The notes below the pieces were generated by a model. The model was not told the origin of the DNA, searched no databases, and saw nothing but the letters and a program-made list of their open reading frames with translations. This document shows positions 1 through 11,397 of a stretch of DNA of 64,000 bases, in pieces. Position numbers and translations under genes: made by a program. The stretch is from Massilia forsythiae (lineage in GTDB: Bacteria > Pseudomonadota > Gammaproteobacteria > Burkholderiales > Burkholderiaceae_D), in the NCBI RefSeq assembly GCF_012849555.1, contig NZ_CP051685.1, positions 3,720,001 through 3,784,000 of the forward strand, given 5' to 3'. Within the stretch, counting starts at the first letter, position 1. Each line of letters opens with the position of its first letter.

Positions 1-2
1 AT

Positions 3-1142
3 CTCAAGGCGTCCGGCCTGCGCGGCCGCGGCGGCGCCGGTTTCCCGACCGGCCTCAAATGGAGCTTCATGCCGCGCCAGTACCCGGGCCAGAAATACCT
101 CGTCTGCAACACCGACGAAGGCGAGCCGGGCACGTTCAAGGACCGCGACATCATCCGCTACAACCCGCACGCGCTGATCGAGGGCATGGCCATCGGCGCC
201 TTCGCGATGGGCATCACCGTGGGCTACAACTACATCCACGGCGAGATCTTCCAGGAATACCTGCGCTTCGAAGAGGCGCTGGAAGAGGCGCGCGCCGCCG
301 GTTTCCTGGGCGACAACATCATGGGGTCGACCTTCTCGTTCCAGCTGCACGCGCACCACGGCTACGGCGCCTATATCTGCGGCGAAGAGACCGCGCTGCT
401 CGAATCGCTGGAAGGCAAGAAGGGCCAGCCGCGCTTCAAGCCGCCGTTCCCGGCCTCGTTCGGCCTGTACGGCAAGCCGACCACGATCAACAACACCGAG
501 ACCTTCGCGGCGGTGCCGTTCATCCTGAACATCGGCGCCAGCGAATACATGGCGCTGGGCAAGCCGAACAACGGCGGCACCAAGATCTTCTCGATCTCGG
601 GCGACATCGAGCGTCCGGGCAACTACGAAGTCCCGCTCGGCACGCCGTTCGCGACCCTGATGGAACTGGCCGGCGGCATGCGCGGCGGCAAGAAGATCAA
701 GGCCGTGATCCCGGGCGGTTCGTCGGCGCCGGTGGTGCGCGGCGAGGTCATGATGCAGACCGACCTCGACTACGATTCGATCGCCAAGGCCGGCTCGATG
801 CTGGGTTCGGGCGCGGTCATCGTGATGGACGAGACGCGCTGCATGGTCAAGTCGCTGCTGCGCCTGTCCTACTTCTACTACGAGGAATCGTGCGGCCAGT
901 GCACGCCGTGCCGCGAAGGCACCGGCTGGATGTACCGCATGGTGCACCGTATCGAGAACGGTCAGGGTCGCCCGGAAGACATGGATCTGCTGAACAACAT
1001 CGCTTTCAACATCAAGGGCCGCACCATCTGCGCGCTCGGCGATGCGGCGGCGATGCCGGTGGAAGCGATGATCAAGAACTTCCGCGAAGAATTTGAATAT
1101 CACATCGAGCACAAGCACTGCTTGGTGCCGACTTACCTCTAA
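3..1142 (+). CDS. nuoF: NADH-quinone oxidoreductase subunit F (5' partial)
   Basis: Complex I subunit F of the peripheral arm, which oxidises NADH using FMN and passes electrons into the iron-sulfur chain through cluster N3. The frame is open from base 3, so the true start lies outside the window; 379 residues are visible and about 50 N-terminal residues are probably missing. The visible part begins in the glycine-rich nucleotide loop ([13 protein letters not shown]). The NADH-binding acidic patch ([13 protein letters not shown]) follows, and the N3 4Fe-4S ligands are in [12 protein letters not shown] plus a distal Cys in TICALGD. It ends with TAA 21 bases before nuoG, first of a colinear nuoF-nuoN run. 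Assignment is certain; only the N terminus is unseen. Confidence 0.98.
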   Translation, partial: LKASGLRGRGGAGFPTGLKWSFMPRQYPGQKYLVCNTDEGEPGTFKDRDIIRYNPHALIEGMAIGAFAMGITVGYNYIHGEIFQEYLRFEEALEEARAAGFLGDNIMGSTFSFQLHAHHGYGAYICGEETALLESLEGKKGQPRFKPPFPASFGLYGKPTTINNTETFAAVPFILNIGASEYMALGKPNNGGTKIFSISGDIERPGNYEVPLGTPFATLMELAGGMRGGKKIKAVIPGGSSAPVVRGEVMMQTDLDYDSIAKAGSMLGSGAVIVMDETRCMVKSLLRLSYFYYEESCGQCTPCREGTGWMYRMVHRIENGQGRPEDMDLLNNIAFNIKGRTICALGDAAAMPVEAMIKNFREEFEYHIEHKHCLVPTYL

Positions 1143-1163
1143 GCCAGGTCAGGTAACGATCAA

Positions 1164-3518
1164 ATGGTTGAAATCGAATTAGACGGCAAGAAAGTCGAAG
1201 TCCCGCCAGGTTCCATGGTGATGGACGCCGCAAACAAACTGGGAACCTACATCCCGCACTTCTGCTATCACAAGAAATTGTCGATCGCGGCCAACTGCCG
1301 CATGTGCCTGGTGGAAGTGGAGAAAGCACCGAAGCCGCTGCCGGCCTGCGCCACCCCGGTCACCCCGGGCATGATCGTGCGCAGCCACAGCGACAAGGCG
1401 GTGCAGGCGCAGAAATCCGTGATGGAATTCCTGCTGATTAATCACCCGCTGGATTGCCCGATCTGCGACCAGGGCGGCGAATGCCAGCTGCAGGACCTGG
1501 CCGTCGGCTACGGCAAGAGCAACTCGCGCTACGCCGAGGAAAAGCGCGTGGTGGCCCCGAAAGAGGCCGGCCCGCTGATCTCGATGGAAGAGATGAGCCG
1601 CTGCATCCAGTGCACCCGCTGCGTGCGCTTCGGCCAGGAAGTGGCCGGCGTGATGGAATTCGGCATGGTCGGCCGCGGCGAGCACTCGGAAATCACCACC
1701 TTCGTGGGCAAGTCGGTCGACTCGGAAGTGTCGGGCAACATGATCGATCTGTGCCCGGTCGGCGCGCTGACCAGCAAGCCGTTCCGCTACTCGGCGCGTC
1801 CGTGGGAACTGCAGCGCCGCCGCTCGGTGTCGCCGCACGATTCGCTCGGCTCGAACCTGATCGTGCAGGTCAAGGGCGGCAAGGTCATGCGTGTGCTGCC
1901 GCTGGAAAACGAGACCATCAACGAGTGCTGGATCTCGGACAAGGACCGCTTCTCGTACGAAGCGCTGGACAATGCGGCGCGCCTGGTCAACCCGATGATC
2001 AAGCAGGACGGCAAGTGGATCGACATCGATTGGCAGACCGCCCTCGAATACGTCGCGCACGGCCTGCGCAACATCCGCCACGAGCACGGCGCCGGCAGCA
2101 TCGCCGCCGTCGGCACCGCCCACTCGACCGTGGAAGAACTGTTCCTGCTGCAAAAGGCCATGCGCGGCTTCGGCGTCGAAAACGTCGATTTCCGCCTGCG
2201 CCAGAGCGACTTCGCGCTCGATGGCACCGTCGTGCCGTCGCTGGGCATGCCGATCGCCGAACTGTCGAACCTGCAGCGCGTGCTGGTGGTCGGCTCGTTC
2301 CTGCGCAAGGACCACCCGCTGGCCGCGACCCGCCTGCGCGCCGCCGTGAAATCCGGCGCCAAGCTGTCGATCGTGCACGGTTCGCACGACGACAACCTGA
2401 TCCCGACCGCCAACCGCCTGATCGCCGCCCCGAGCGACTGGCTGGCCGCGCTGTCGGAAATCGCCGTGGCCGTGGCGTCCGCCAAGGGCATCGCCGCACC
2501 GGCAGGATTCGACAACGTGGAAGCCGGCGACGCCGCCAAGGGCATCGCCGCCACCCTGGTGGTGGATAACGCCGCGGACCTGCCGGGCGCGGTCCTGCTG
2601 GGCAACGCCGTTTCGCACCACCCGCAAGCCTCCAAGCTGCACGCCGTGGCGCAGTGGATCGCCGAGCAGACCGGCGCCAAGTTCGGCTACTTCGTCGAAG
2701 CGGCGAACACCGTCGGCGGCTACCTGGTGAACGCCACCTCGCCGAACGCCGCCAAGCTGTTCGCCGAGCCGAAGAAGGCCTACGTGCTGCTCAACGCCGA
2801 GCCGGAACTGGACGCCGCCAACCCGCAGCAAGCCGTCAAGGCGCTGCAGGGCGCGGAAATGGTCGTCGTCATGTCGGCCTTCAAGCACGGCATGGACTAT
2901 GCCGACGTGCTGCTGCCGATCTCGCCGTTTTCCGAAACCGCCGGCACCTTCGTCAATTGCGAAGGCCGCGCGCAAAGCTTCAACGGCACCGTGAAACCGC
3001 TGGGCGAGACCCGTCCGGCCTGGAAAGTGCTGCGCGTGCTGGGTAACCTGCTGGGCCTGCAAGGCTTCGACTACGAGAATTCCGAGTCGATCCGCGACGA
3101 GGCGCTGGGCAAGGGCGTGATGGAGCACGGCGACAAGCTGAACAACACCGCCCGCCTGGCGCCGAGCGCTGCCGCCTACGGCAGCGGCGACGGCCTGGAG
3201 CGCCTGGCCGACGTGCCGATCTACTTCGCCGACGCCATCGCGCGCCGTTCGGAACCGCTGCTGCGTACCGCCGACGCCCAGGCGCCGCTGGCGACGATCT
3301 CGGCCAAGCTGGCCGAACGGATCGGCGTCAAGGCCGGCGACGTGGTCACGGTCTCGCAAGGTACGGGAAGCGTCAACCTGGCCGCCGCCATCGACACGCG
3401 CCTGCCGGCCCACGTCGTGCGCGTGGCCGCCGCCCACCAATTGACGTCGGTACTGGGCGATATGTTCGGTCCGATCAGCATCACTAAAGCGCCCGCAGGG
3501 GCAGGGGAGGGCCAATAA
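1164..3518 (+). CDS. nuoG: NADH-quinone oxidoreductase subunit G
   Basis: Large iron-sulfur subunit of the complex I peripheral arm, relaying electrons from NuoF towards NuoI. It has 784 residues. The N terminus carries the 2Fe-2S ferredoxin-like domain (FCYHKK and CRMCLVEVE), then the His/Cys cluster region ([17 protein letters not shown]) and the 4Fe-4S motifs [13 protein letters not shown] and [13 protein letters not shown] by about residue 210. The rest is a molybdopterin-oxidoreductase-like domain that holds no cofactor in this family. The Ala-rich C-terminal half is typical of betaproteobacterial NuoG. Its stop overlaps the nuoH start by one base (TAATG), which suggests translational coupling. 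Confidence 0.98.
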   Translation: MVEIELDGKKVEVPPGSMVMDAANKLGTYIPHFCYHKKLSIAANCRMCLVEVEKAPKPLPACATPVTPGMIVRSHSDKAVQAQKSVMEFLLINHPLDCPICDQGGECQLQDLAVGYGKSNSRYAEEKRVVAPKEAGPLISMEEMSRCIQCTRCVRFGQEVAGVMEFGMVGRGEHSEITTFVGKSVDSEVSGNMIDLCPVGALTSKPFRYSARPWELQRRRSVSPHDSLGSNLIVQVKGGKVMRVLPLENETINECWISDKDRFSYEALDNAARLVNPMIKQDGKWIDIDWQTALEYVAHGLRNIRHEHGAGSIAAVGTAHSTVEELFLLQKAMRGFGVENVDFRLRQSDFALDGTVVPSLGMPIAELSNLQRVLVVGSFLRKDHPLAATRLRAAVKSGAKLSIVHGSHDDNLIPTANRLIAAPSDWLAALSEIAVAVASAKGIAAPAGFDNVEAGDAAKGIAATLVVDNAADLPGAVLLGNAVSHHPQASKLHAVAQWIAEQTGAKFGYFVEAANTVGGYLVNATSPNAAKLFAEPKKAYVLLNAEPELDAANPQQAVKALQGAEMVVVMSAFKHGMDYADVLLPISPFSETAGTFVNCEGRAQSFNGTVKPLGETRPAWKVLRVLGNLLGLQGFDYENSESIRDEALGKGVMEHGDKLNNTARLAPSAAAYGSGDGLERLADVPIYFADAIARRSEPLLRTADAQAPLATISAKLAERIGVKAGDVVTVSQGTGSVNLAAAIDTRLPAHVVRVAAAHQLTSVLGDMFGPISITKAPAGAGEGQ

Positions 3519-4603
3519 TGTCGGTGCCTGACGTAATCAACAACCTGAATGCCGGCGGCGCCAACCTGCTGGGACCGGCCGTGTGGCCGGTGGCGTGGAC
3601 GCTGCTGAAGATCGTGGTGGTGCTGCTGCCGCTGATGGGCCTGGTGGCCTACCTGGTGCTGTGGGAGCGCAAGCTGATCGGCTGGATCCACATCCGCGTG
3701 GGCCCAAACCGGGTCGGCCCGCTGGGCCTGTTGCAGCCGATTTCCGATGCATTGAAACTGCTGCTCAAGGAAATCGTGGTGCCGGCGAAAGCCACCCCGA
3801 GCCTGTTCGTGATCGGCCCGCTCATGACGATCATGCCGGCGCTGGCCGCCTGGTCGGTGATCCCGTTCGGCCCGGAAGTCGCGCTGGCCGACGTCAACGC
3901 CGGCCTGCTGCTGCTGCTGGCGATCACCTCGATGGAAGTCTACGGCATCATCATCGCCGGCTGGGCCTCGAACTCGAAGTACTCGTTCATGGGCGCGATG
4001 CGCGCCTCGGCCCAGATGATTTCCTATGAAATCCCGATGGGCTTCGTGATGGTCGTGGTGCTGATGGTCTCGGGCAGCCTGAACTTCTCCGACATCGTCG
4101 CTTCGCAACAGCGTGGCATGTTCGCCGGCCACGGCTTGAACTTCCTGTCGTGGAACTGGCTGCCGCTGCTGCCGCTGTTCGTCATCTACATCACTTCCGG
4201 CCTGGCCGAGTGCAACCGCCACCCGTTCGACGTGGTGGAAGGCGAATCGGAAATCGTGGCCGGCCACATGGTCGAGTACTCGGGCATGTCGTACGCGATG
4301 TTCATGCTGGCCGAGTACGCCAACATGATCCTGGTGGCGACGCTGGCCGCGATCATGTTCCTGGGCGGCTGGTCGGCGCCGTTCGGCTTCCTGGACATCG
4401 GCGGCGCCTTCGGCGGCTTCTTCTGGCTGTTCCTGAAAGCCTTCCTGGTGGTGTCGCTGTTCATCTGGGTGCGCGGCACCTTCCCGCGCTACCGCTACGA
4501 CCAGATCATGCGTTTGGGCTGGAAAGTCTTCATCCCGCTGACCCTGGTCTGGCTGGTGCTGGTCGCCGGCGTCATGCAGACCCCGTGGAACATCTGGAAG
4601 TAA
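3518..4603 (+). CDS. nuoH: NADH-quinone oxidoreductase subunit H
   Basis: Membrane subunit that joins the peripheral and membrane arms of complex I and forms part of the quinone chamber. The protein has 361 residues and about eight membrane segments. Family hallmarks include the cytoplasmic loop [20 protein letters not shown] near residue 50, the acidic stretch [20 protein letters not shown] near residue 230, and a C-terminal [15 protein letters not shown]. The start codon overlaps the nuoG stop, so the start is well supported. nuoI follows after 13 bases. Confidence 0.98.
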   Translation: MSVPDVINNLNAGGANLLGPAVWPVAWTLLKIVVVLLPLMGLVAYLVLWERKLIGWIHIRVGPNRVGPLGLLQPISDALKLLLKEIVVPAKATPSLFVIGPLMTIMPALAAWSVIPFGPEVALADVNAGLLLLLAITSMEVYGIIIAGWASNSKYSFMGAMRASAQMISYEIPMGFVMVVVLMVSGSLNFSDIVASQQRGMFAGHGLNFLSWNWLPLLPLFVIYITSGLAECNRHPFDVVEGESEIVAGHMVEYSGMSYAMFMLAEYANMILVATLAAIMFLGGWSAPFGFLDIGGAFGGFFWLFLKAFLVVSLFIWVRGTFPRYRYDQIMRLGWKVFIPLTLVWLVLVAGVMQTPWNIWK

Positions 4604-4616
4604 GGACGCACACGAA

Positions 4617-5105
4617 ATGACACGCTTTAAAGACTTCGTCGGCAGCCTGATGCTGACCGAACTGATCAAGGGACTGGCGCTGACCGGCAAGTATGCGTTC
4701 TCGCGCAAGATCACCGTCCAGTACCCGGAAGAAAAGACCCCGATCTCGCCGCGTTTCCGTGGCCTGCACGCGCTGCGCCGCTACCCCAACGGGGAAGAGC
4801 GCTGCATCGCCTGCAAGCTGTGCGAAGCGGTGTGCCCGGCCATGGCCATCACGATCGAATCGGCCCAGCGCGACGACGGCACCCGCCGCACCACGCGCTA
4901 CGACATCGACCTGACCAAGTGCATCTTTTGCGGCTTTTGCGAAGAATCGTGCCCGGTCGACTCGATCGTCGAAACGCAAGTGCTCGAATACCACGGTGAA
5001 AAGCGGGGCGACCTGTACTACACCAAGGAAATGCTGCTGGCCGTGGGCGATCGCTACGAAAACGACATCGCTGCCGCGCGCGCCGCGGACGCGAAGTACC
5101 GTTAA
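4617..5105 (+). CDS. nuoI: NADH-quinone oxidoreductase subunit I
   Basis: Ferredoxin-like subunit (162 residues) that carries clusters N6a and N6b between NuoG and the quinone-reducing NuoB. Two classical 4Fe-4S motifs are intact: [12 protein letters not shown] near residue 63 and [12 protein letters not shown] near residue 102. The N-terminal amphipathic part resembles the membrane-association helix of the family. The ATG lies 13 bases after nuoH and the gene is followed by nuoJ after 27 bases. Confidence 0.98.
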   Translation: MTRFKDFVGSLMLTELIKGLALTGKYAFSRKITVQYPEEKTPISPRFRGLHALRRYPNGEERCIACKLCEAVCPAMAITIESAQRDDGTRRTTRYDIDLTKCIFCGFCEESCPVDSIVETQVLEYHGEKRGDLYYTKEMLLAVGDRYENDIAAARAADAKYR

Positions 5106-5132
5106 TAACAAGAGGGCTCCTGCTTACAAGCC

Positions 5133-5810
5133 ATGGATTTCACAACTGTTCTGTTTTACGTCTTCGCGGCCGTGATGGTGCTGGCCGGACTGAGCGTCAT
5201 CACCTCGAAGAACCCGGTACATGCCGCGCTGTTCCTGGTGCTGGCGTTCTTCAACGCGGCCGGCATCTGGATGCTGCTCAAGGCCGAGTTCCTGGCCATC
5301 GTGCTGGTGCTGGTCTACGTCGGCGCCGTGATGGTGCTGTTCCTGTTCGTCGTCATGATGCTCGACATTAACGTCGACCGCATGCGCGAAGGCTTCTGGG
5401 GCTACCTGCCGATCGCTTCCGGCATCGGCGCCCTGATCGTGCTGGAAATGGCGGCCGTGCTGTGGCGCGGCTTCCTGGGCACGCCGGACGCCCCGGCCGA
5501 TGCCGCCGTCGGCCACATCGGCGGCACCAAGCAACTCGGCCTGCTGATCTACACCAAGTACATCTACGGCTTCGAGATCGCCGCCGCGATCCTGCTGGTG
5601 GCGATCATCGCCGCCGTCGCCCTGACCCTGCGCAAGCGCAAGGACAGCAAGGCGATCGACCCGGGCCTGGCGGTCCGTGTCAAGCGCAACGACCGCCTGC
5701 GCATCGTCAAGATGGCGGCGGTGGACCAGAAGGCGATCGACGCCGCCGCCGTAGCCGCCGCGGCTGCCGCGGCAGCACCCGCCGGCACCAACACCAAGGA
5801 GACGCCATGA
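5133..5810 (+). CDS. nuoJ: NADH-quinone oxidoreductase subunit J
   Basis: Small hydrophobic subunit of the complex I membrane arm, 225 residues with about five membrane helices (segments starting near residues 4, 30, 53, 95 and 145). NuoJ contributes to the chain of buried polar residues that couples quinone reduction to proton movement. After the last helix there is a basic, then strongly Ala-rich cytoplasmic tail (about residues 195-215), longer than in E. coli NuoJ but common in betaproteobacteria. The stop overlaps the nuoK start in an ATGA junction. Confidence 0.97.
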   Translation: MDFTTVLFYVFAAVMVLAGLSVITSKNPVHAALFLVLAFFNAAGIWMLLKAEFLAIVLVLVYVGAVMVLFLFVVMMLDINVDRMREGFWGYLPIASGIGALIVLEMAAVLWRGFLGTPDAPADAAVGHIGGTKQLGLLIYTKYIYGFEIAAAILLVAIIAAVALTLRKRKDSKAIDPGLAVRVKRNDRLRIVKMAAVDQKAIDAAAVAAAAAAAAPAGTNTKETP

Positions 5811-6115
5811 CCGTATCGCTCGCTCACTACCTGATCCTGGGCGCGATCCTGTTCGCGATCTCGGTGGTCGGTATTTTCCTGAACCGGAAGAACATCATCA
5901 TCCTGCTGATGGCCATCGAACTGATGCTGCTGGCGGTGAACCTGAACTTTGTGGCGTTCTCGCACTATCTGGGAGACGCGGCGGGGCAGATCTTCGTGTT
6001 CTTCATCCTGACTGTCGCGGCCGCCGAATCGGCGATCGGCCTGGCGATCCTGGTGGTCCTGTTCCGCAACCTGGACACGATCAACGTGGAAGACCTCGAC
6101 AGCCTGAAGGGCTGA
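5807..6115 (+). CDS. nuoK: NADH-quinone oxidoreductase subunit K
   Basis: Three-helix membrane subunit of complex I, 102 residues, the usual length. The conserved buried glutamates lie in helices 2 and 3 ([14 protein letters not shown] and [11 protein letters not shown]). The ATG at 5807 sits in an ATGA overlap with nuoJ, which fixes the start. It ends 46 bases before nuoL, the longest gap within this nuo run. Confidence 0.97.
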   Translation: MTVSLAHYLILGAILFAISVVGIFLNRKNIIILLMAIELMLLAVNLNFVAFSHYLGDAAGQIFVFFILTVAAAESAIGLAILVVLFRNLDTINVEDLDSLKG

Positions 6116-6161
6116 GCGGTTTGTCTGTCAACCTCCTGATAAATAAGACATAAGGTTCAAT

Positions 6162-8318
6162 ATGGCGGGGCAACTCAACCCAACCCTCCTGCTGGCGGTG
6201 CCCTTGGCGCCGCTGGCGGGCTCGGCGATTGCCGGCTTGTTCGGCACCAAGTTCTTCGGCAACCTGGTCGGCCGCACCGTGTCGCACAGCGCGACCATCC
6301 TCGGCGTGCTGGTGGCGCTGATCATCTCGCTGATGACGCTCAATGACGTGCTGCACGGCGCCGGCTTCAACGGCGACGTCTACACCTGGATGACCATTGG
6401 CAGCATGAAGATGACGGTCGGCTTCCAGATCGACTCGCTGTCGGCGATGATGATGTGCGTGGTCACGTCGGTCTCGCTGATGGTGCACATCTACACGATC
6501 GGCTACATGGCCGAGGACGACGGCTACAACCGCTTCTTCTCGTACATCTCGCTGTTCACGTTCTCGATGCTGATGCTGGTCATGTCCAACAACTTCCTGC
6601 AGCTGTTCTTCGGCTGGGAAGCGGTGGGCCTGGTCTCCTACCTGCTGATCGGCTTCTGGTACACCCGTCCGACCGCGATCTTCGCCAACATGAAGGCCTT
6701 CCTGGTCAACCGCGTCGGCGACTTCGGCTTCATCCTCGGCATCGGCCTGCTGCTGGCCGCCACCGGCACCATGAACTACGGCGAGACCTTCGCCAAGGCG
6801 CAGGCGCTCTCCAGCATGTTCGTGCCGGGCACCACCTGGCCGCTGCTGACCGCGGCCTGCATCTGCCTGTTCATCGGCGCGATGGGCAAGTCGGCGCAGT
6901 TCCCGCTGCACGTGTGGCTGCCGGACTCGATGGAAGGCCCGACCCCGATCTCGGCGCTGATCCACGCGGCGACCATGGTCACCGCCGGCATCTTCATGGT
7001 GACGCGCATGTCGCCGCTGTTCGAGCTGTCGGACACCGCGCTGTCGTTCATCATCGTGATCGGCTCGATCACCGCGCTGTTCATGGGTTTCCTGGGCATC
7101 ATCCAGAACGACATCAAGCGCGTGGTCGCCTACTCGACCCTGTCGCAGCTGGGCTACATGACCGTGGCGCTGGGCGTCTCGGCCTACAACGTGGCCGTGT
7201 TCCACCTGATGACCCACGCGTTCTTCAAGGCACTGCTGTTCCTGGGCGCCGGTTCGGTCATCATCGGCATGCACCACGACCAGGACATGCGCAACATGGG
7301 CGGCCTGCGCAAGTACATGCCGATCACCTGGATCACTTCGCTGCTCGGTTCGCTGGCCCTGATCGGTACGCCGTTCTTCTCGGGTTTCTATTCGAAGGAT
7401 TCGATCATCGAGGCGGTGCACGCGTCCCACCTGTGGGGTTCGGGCTTCGCGGCGTTCTCGGTGACCGCCGGCGTGTTCATCACGGCGTTCTACTCGTTCC
7501 GCATGTACTTCCTGGTCTTCCACGGCAAGGAGCGCTTCGGTCTAGGCCACGGCCACGGCCATGATCATGCGCACGATGCCCACGGCGCCGGCCACGCGGT
7601 TGCCCATCACGCCGACCAGCCGCACGATACCCACGGCACTGCCGTGCACGATCCGCACGCGCTGCACGATTCGGCTGCGCACCACGAAGAATCCGAGGAA
7701 GACGACCACGGCCACCACGGCCTGGCCCCGGGCCAGAAGCCGCACGAGTCGCCGCTGGTGGTGACGCTGCCGCTGATCCTGCTGGCGATCCCGTCGGTCG
7801 TCATCGGTTTCTTCGCGATCGGCCCGATGCTGTTCGGCGACTTCTTCAAGAACGTCATCTACATCGGCGAGAACCACGAAGCGATGCGCGAGCTGGCGGA
7901 AGAGTTCCACGGCGCCGCCGCGATGGGCGTGCATGCGCTCACCAGCGTACCGTTCTGGCTGGCCCTGGCCGGCGTGGTCGCCGCCTACTACTGCTACATG
8001 ATCAATCCGCGCGTGCCGGCCTGGTTCTACGCCAAGCTGCGTCCGATCCACACCCTGCTCGACAACAAGTACTACATGGACAAGTTCAATGAAGTCGTGT
8101 TCGCCGGCGGCGCCCGTGCGCTGGGCAAGGGCCTGTGGCAGGTGGGCGACCGCGCGCTGATCGACGGTCTGCTCGTCAACGGCAGCGCCAAGCTGGTCGG
8201 CTGGTTCTCGACCATCACGCGCACCTTCCAGACCGGCTACATCTATCACTATGCGTTCGTGATGATCCTGGGCGTGCTGGGTACCCTCGTGTACTTCTTC
8301 CCGTTCTGGCGCGCTTAA
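6162..8318 (+). CDS. nuoL: NADH-quinone oxidoreductase subunit L (antiporter-like)
   Basis: Distal proton-pumping, antiporter-like subunit of complex I with 718 residues. The core Proton_antipo_M motifs are present, including the lysine/glutamate-bearing helices (FFGWEAVGLVSYLL near residue 150, PLHVWLPDSMEGPTP near 250) and the long C-terminal lateral helix region. E. coli NuoL is about 613 residues; part of the excess is a histidine-rich acidic insertion at about residues 460-522 (bases 7542-7730) with repeats such as GHGHGHDHAHDAHGAGH. The function of that loop is not established here. nuoM follows after 15 bases. Confidence 0.97.
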   Translation: MAGQLNPTLLLAVPLAPLAGSAIAGLFGTKFFGNLVGRTVSHSATILGVLVALIISLMTLNDVLHGAGFNGDVYTWMTIGSMKMTVGFQIDSLSAMMMCVVTSVSLMVHIYTIGYMAEDDGYNRFFSYISLFTFSMLMLVMSNNFLQLFFGWEAVGLVSYLLIGFWYTRPTAIFANMKAFLVNRVGDFGFILGIGLLLAATGTMNYGETFAKAQALSSMFVPGTTWPLLTAACICLFIGAMGKSAQFPLHVWLPDSMEGPTPISALIHAATMVTAGIFMVTRMSPLFELSDTALSFIIVIGSITALFMGFLGIIQNDIKRVVAYSTLSQLGYMTVALGVSAYNVAVFHLMTHAFFKALLFLGAGSVIIGMHHDQDMRNMGGLRKYMPITWITSLLGSLALIGTPFFSGFYSKDSIIEAVHASHLWGSGFAAFSVTAGVFITAFYSFRMYFLVFHGKERFGLGHGHGHDHAHDAHGAGHAVAHHADQPHDTHGTAVHDPHALHDSAAHHEESEEDDHGHHGLAPGQKPHESPLVVTLPLILLAIPSVVIGFFAIGPMLFGDFFKNVIYIGENHEAMRELAEEFHGAAAMGVHALTSVPFWLALAGVVAAYYCYMINPRVPAWFYAKLRPIHTLLDNKYYMDKFNEVVFAGGARALGKGLWQVGDRALIDGLLVNGSAKLVGWFSTITRTFQTGYIYHYAFVMILGVLGTLVYFFPFWRA

Positions 8319-8333
8319 AAGAGAGAACAACAA

Positions 8334-9836
8334 ATGCAGTCTACGATTTCCCATTTCCCTCCCTACCTGAGCCTGTCGGTCTGGCTGCCGATCCTGTGCG
8401 GCGTGATCGTGCTGGCGATGGGCCGCGACAGCCGCGCCGGTTTCACCCGCATGCTGGCGCTGGCAGGCGCGGTGGTCAGCTTCCTGCCGACCATCCCGCT
8501 GTTCACCAATTTCAGCAATGCCGCCCACGGACCGCAGTTCGTGGAAAAGGCATCCTGGATCGAGCGCTTCAACATCCAGTACTACCTGGGCATCGACGGC
8601 CTGTCGTTGTGGTTCGTGCCGCTGACCGCGTTCATCACGATCATCGTGATCATCTCGGCCTGGGAAGTGATCCAGGAACGCGTGGCCCAGTACATGGGTT
8701 CCTTCCTGCTGCTGTCGGGCCTGATGATCGGCGTGTTCGTGTCGCTCGACGGCCTGCTGTTCTACTTCTTCTTCGAAGCCACGCTGATCCCGATGTTCAT
8801 CATCATCGGCGTGTTCGGCGGCCCGAACCGCGTGTACGCGGCCTTCAAATTCTTCCTGTACACGTTCATGGGTTCGCTGCTGACCCTGGTCGCGATCATC
8901 TACCTGTACAACAAGTCGGGCGGCAGCTTCGACGTGCTGGCATGGCACCGCCTGGAACTGACGATGAAGGAACAGGTCCTGATCTTCGTCGCCTTCCTGA
9001 TGGCCTTCGCCGTCAAGGTGCCGATGTGGCCGGTGCACACCTGGCTGCCGGACGCCCACGTGGAAGCGCCGACCGGCGGTTCCGTGGTGCTGGCCGCGAT
9101 CATGCTGAAGCTGGGCGGCTACGGCTTCCTGCGGTTCTCGTTGCCGATCGCGCCGGACGCCTCGCACTACCTGGCTCCCTTGATCATCGTGCTGTCGCTG
9201 ATCGCCGTGATCTACATCGGCCTGGTGGCGATGGTGCAGTCGGACATGAAGAAACTGGTGGCCTATTCGTCGATCGCGCACATGGGCTTCGTCACCCTGG
9301 GCTTCTTCATCTTCAACGAAATCGGCGTGCAGGGCGGCATCGTGCAGATGATCTCGCACGGCTTCGTCTCGGGCGCCATGTTCCTGTGCATCGGCGTGCT
9401 GTACGACCGCATGCACTCGCGCCAGATCGCCGACTACGGCGGCGTGGTGAACCGCATGCCGAAGTTCGCCGCGTTCTCGGTGCTGTTCGCGATGGCCAAC
9501 TGCGGCCTGCCGGCGACGTCCGGCTTCGTGGGCGAGTTCATGGTGATCCTGGGCAGCGTCCAGTTCAACTTCTGGACCGGCCTGCTGTCCGCCACCGCCC
9601 TGATCCTGGGTGCTGCGTACTCGCTGTGGATGGTCAAGCGCGTGGTGTTCGGCAAGATCGGTAACAAGCACGTCGCCGAACTGACCGACCTGAACGGCCG
9701 CGAGTTCTTCATGCTGGGCGTGCTCGCCATCCTGACCATCTACATGGGCCTGTATCCGGCGCCGTTCACCGATCCGCTGCAAGTGTCGGTGGCCGACCTG
9801 CTGCAGCACGTGTCGGTCAGCAAGCTGCCGCACTGA
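8334..9836 (+). CDS. nuoM: NADH-quinone oxidoreductase subunit M (antiporter-like)
   Basis: Proton-pumping antiporter-like subunit of the complex I membrane arm, 500 residues, with about 14 predicted membrane helices. Family motifs include FFFEATLIPMFIIIG near residue 145, VKVPMWPVHTWLPDAHVEAP near 225 and the broken-helix lysine region SDMKKLVAYSSIAHMGF near 305. The start ATG follows a GAGAACAAC leader 15 bases after nuoL. Nothing unusual was seen. Confidence 0.98.
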   Translation: MQSTISHFPPYLSLSVWLPILCGVIVLAMGRDSRAGFTRMLALAGAVVSFLPTIPLFTNFSNAAHGPQFVEKASWIERFNIQYYLGIDGLSLWFVPLTAFITIIVIISAWEVIQERVAQYMGSFLLLSGLMIGVFVSLDGLLFYFFFEATLIPMFIIIGVFGGPNRVYAAFKFFLYTFMGSLLTLVAIIYLYNKSGGSFDVLAWHRLELTMKEQVLIFVAFLMAFAVKVPMWPVHTWLPDAHVEAPTGGSVVLAAIMLKLGGYGFLRFSLPIAPDASHYLAPLIIVLSLIAVIYIGLVAMVQSDMKKLVAYSSIAHMGFVTLGFFIFNEIGVQGGIVQMISHGFVSGAMFLCIGVLYDRMHSRQIADYGGVVNRMPKFAAFSVLFAMANCGLPATSGFVGEFMVILGSVQFNFWTGLLSATALILGAAYSLWMVKRVVFGKIGNKHVAELTDLNGREFFMLGVLAILTIYMGLYPAPFTDPLQVSVADLLQHVSVSKLPH

Positions 9837-9867
9837 GCGTGGCGCATCAAGGAACCGATAAGACACT

Positions 9868-11391
9868 ATGAATCCGATAATCAATCACCCCGCAGTCGAG
9901 ACGGCCGCCACCAACCTGGCGCCCGTCCATGCCGAAATCTTCCTGCTGGTCGCGGCGTCGGCGATCTTGCTGATCGACATGTTCCAGAAGGAAGGCAAGC
10001 GCAATCTCACCTACATCCTGTCGCTGCTGACGCTGGGCGGCTGCGCCGTGTTCAGCTTCCTCGACTTCCAGTCGGGCGCCACCGTGCACACGTTCTACGG
10101 CATGTACGTGTCCGACCCGATGGCCAACCTGCTGAAGTTGTTTACTTACCTGGCCGTGGCCGTGACCCTGGTGTATTCGCGCCAGTACGCCGACGAGCGC
10201 GGCATGATGTCCGGTAACATGGGCGGCGAGTTCTACGTGCTGGCGCTGTTCGCCACGCTGGGCCAGATGATCATGATCTCTGGCAGCAGCATGCTGTCGA
10301 TCTACCTTGGCCTGGAACTGATGTCGCTGTCGCTGTACGCGCTGGTGGCGATCCGCCGCGACCATGCGATCTCGACCGAAGCCTCGATGAAGTACTTCAT
10401 CCTGGGTTCGCTGGCCTCCGGCTTCATGCTGTACGGCATTTCGATGGTGTACGGCGCCACCGGTTCGCTGGACATCGCCAGCATCGCCCGCGCCGCCGGC
10501 TCCAACAGCGCCAACCACACCATCCTGGTGTTCGGCCTGGTGTTCCTGGTGGCCGGCCTGGCCTTCAAGCTGGGCGCGGTGCCGTTCCACATGTGGGTGC
10601 CGGACGTCTACCAGGGCGCGCCGACCGCGGTGACCCTGCTGCTGGGCGCGGCGCCCAAGCTGGCCTCGTTCGCCATGCTGATCCGCATCCTGGTGGAAGG
10701 CTTGCTGCCGCTGGCCTTCGACTGGCAGCAGATGCTGCTGGCGCTGGCCGTGCTGTCGCTGGCCGTGGGCAACCTGACCGCGATCGCCCAGAGCAACCTG
10801 AAGCGCATGCTGGCCTATTCGACCATCGCCCAGCTCGGCTTCGTGCTGCTCGGCATGATGGCCGGCGTGGTCGGCGGCAGCATCGCCAACGCCCCGGTCG
10901 CCTACAGCGCCGCGATGTACTACACCATCACCTACGTGCTGACCACGCTGGGCAGCTTCGGCCTGATCATGATGCTGGCGCGCGCCGGTTTCGAGGCCGA
11001 GGAAATCGCCGACTTCAAGGGCCTGGCCAAGCGCAGCCCGTGGTACGCGATCGTCATGACGGTGTTGATGTTCTCGCTGGCCGGCGTGCCGCCGATGATG
11101 GGCTTCATGGCCAAGTGGGCGGTGCTGCAGGCGGTGGTCGCCACCGGCCAGCTGTGGCTGGCGATCGTGGCCGTGCTGTTCTCGCTGATCGGCGCCTTCT
11201 ACTACCTGCGCGTGGTGAAGACCATCTGGTTCGACGACGTGGCCGACGCCTCGCCGATCGCGACCCCGATGGACATGCGCGCCGTGCTGTCGCTGAACGG
11301 CGTGCTGGTGGTCGGCCTGGGCGTGCTGCCGGGCCCGCTGCTGGCGGCTTGCCTGAGCGCCATGAAGGCGACGCTGGGCATGGGCGCGTAA
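9868..11391 (+). CDS. nuoN: NADH-quinone oxidoreductase subunit N (antiporter-like)
   Basis: Antiporter-like proton-pumping subunit of complex I nearest the NuoAJKH module, 507 residues. Visible hallmarks are [15 protein letters not shown] near residue 150, [20 protein letters not shown] near 235 and the lysine helix [18 protein letters not shown] near 310. It is the last structural gene of the nuo cluster. A small membrane-protein gene begins six bases after its stop. Confidence 0.98.
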   Translation: MNPIINHPAVETAATNLAPVHAEIFLLVAASAILLIDMFQKEGKRNLTYILSLLTLGGCAVFSFLDFQSGATVHTFYGMYVSDPMANLLKLFTYLAVAVTLVYSRQYADERGMMSGNMGGEFYVLALFATLGQMIMISGSSMLSIYLGLELMSLSLYALVAIRRDHAISTEASMKYFILGSLASGFMLYGISMVYGATGSLDIASIARAAGSNSANHTILVFGLVFLVAGLAFKLGAVPFHMWVPDVYQGAPTAVTLLLGAAPKLASFAMLIRILVEGLLPLAFDWQQMLLALAVLSLAVGNLTAIAQSNLKRMLAYSTIAQLGFVLLGMMAGVVGGSIANAPVAYSAAMYYTITYVLTTLGSFGLIMMLARAGFEAEEIADFKGLAKRSPWYAIVMTVLMFSLAGVPPMMGFMAKWAVLQAVVATGQLWLAIVAVLFSLIGAFYYLRVVKTIWFDDVADASPIATPMDMRAVLSLNGVLVVGLGVLPGPLLAACLSAMKATLGMGA

Positions 11392-11397
11392 GGGCTG

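Noticed and set aside
1179-3515. Long open frame (about 778 codons) on the minus strand opposite nuoG
   Set aside because: It mirrors nuoG exactly, has Arg/His/Gln/Ala-rich low-information sequence and no family motifs. It is a by-product of high GC codon use in nuoG.
7542-7730. Tandem DNA repeat or frameshift in nuoL
   Set aside because: The frame remains open and NuoL motifs continue on both sides, so it is an in-frame His-rich insertion and not a sequencing break.
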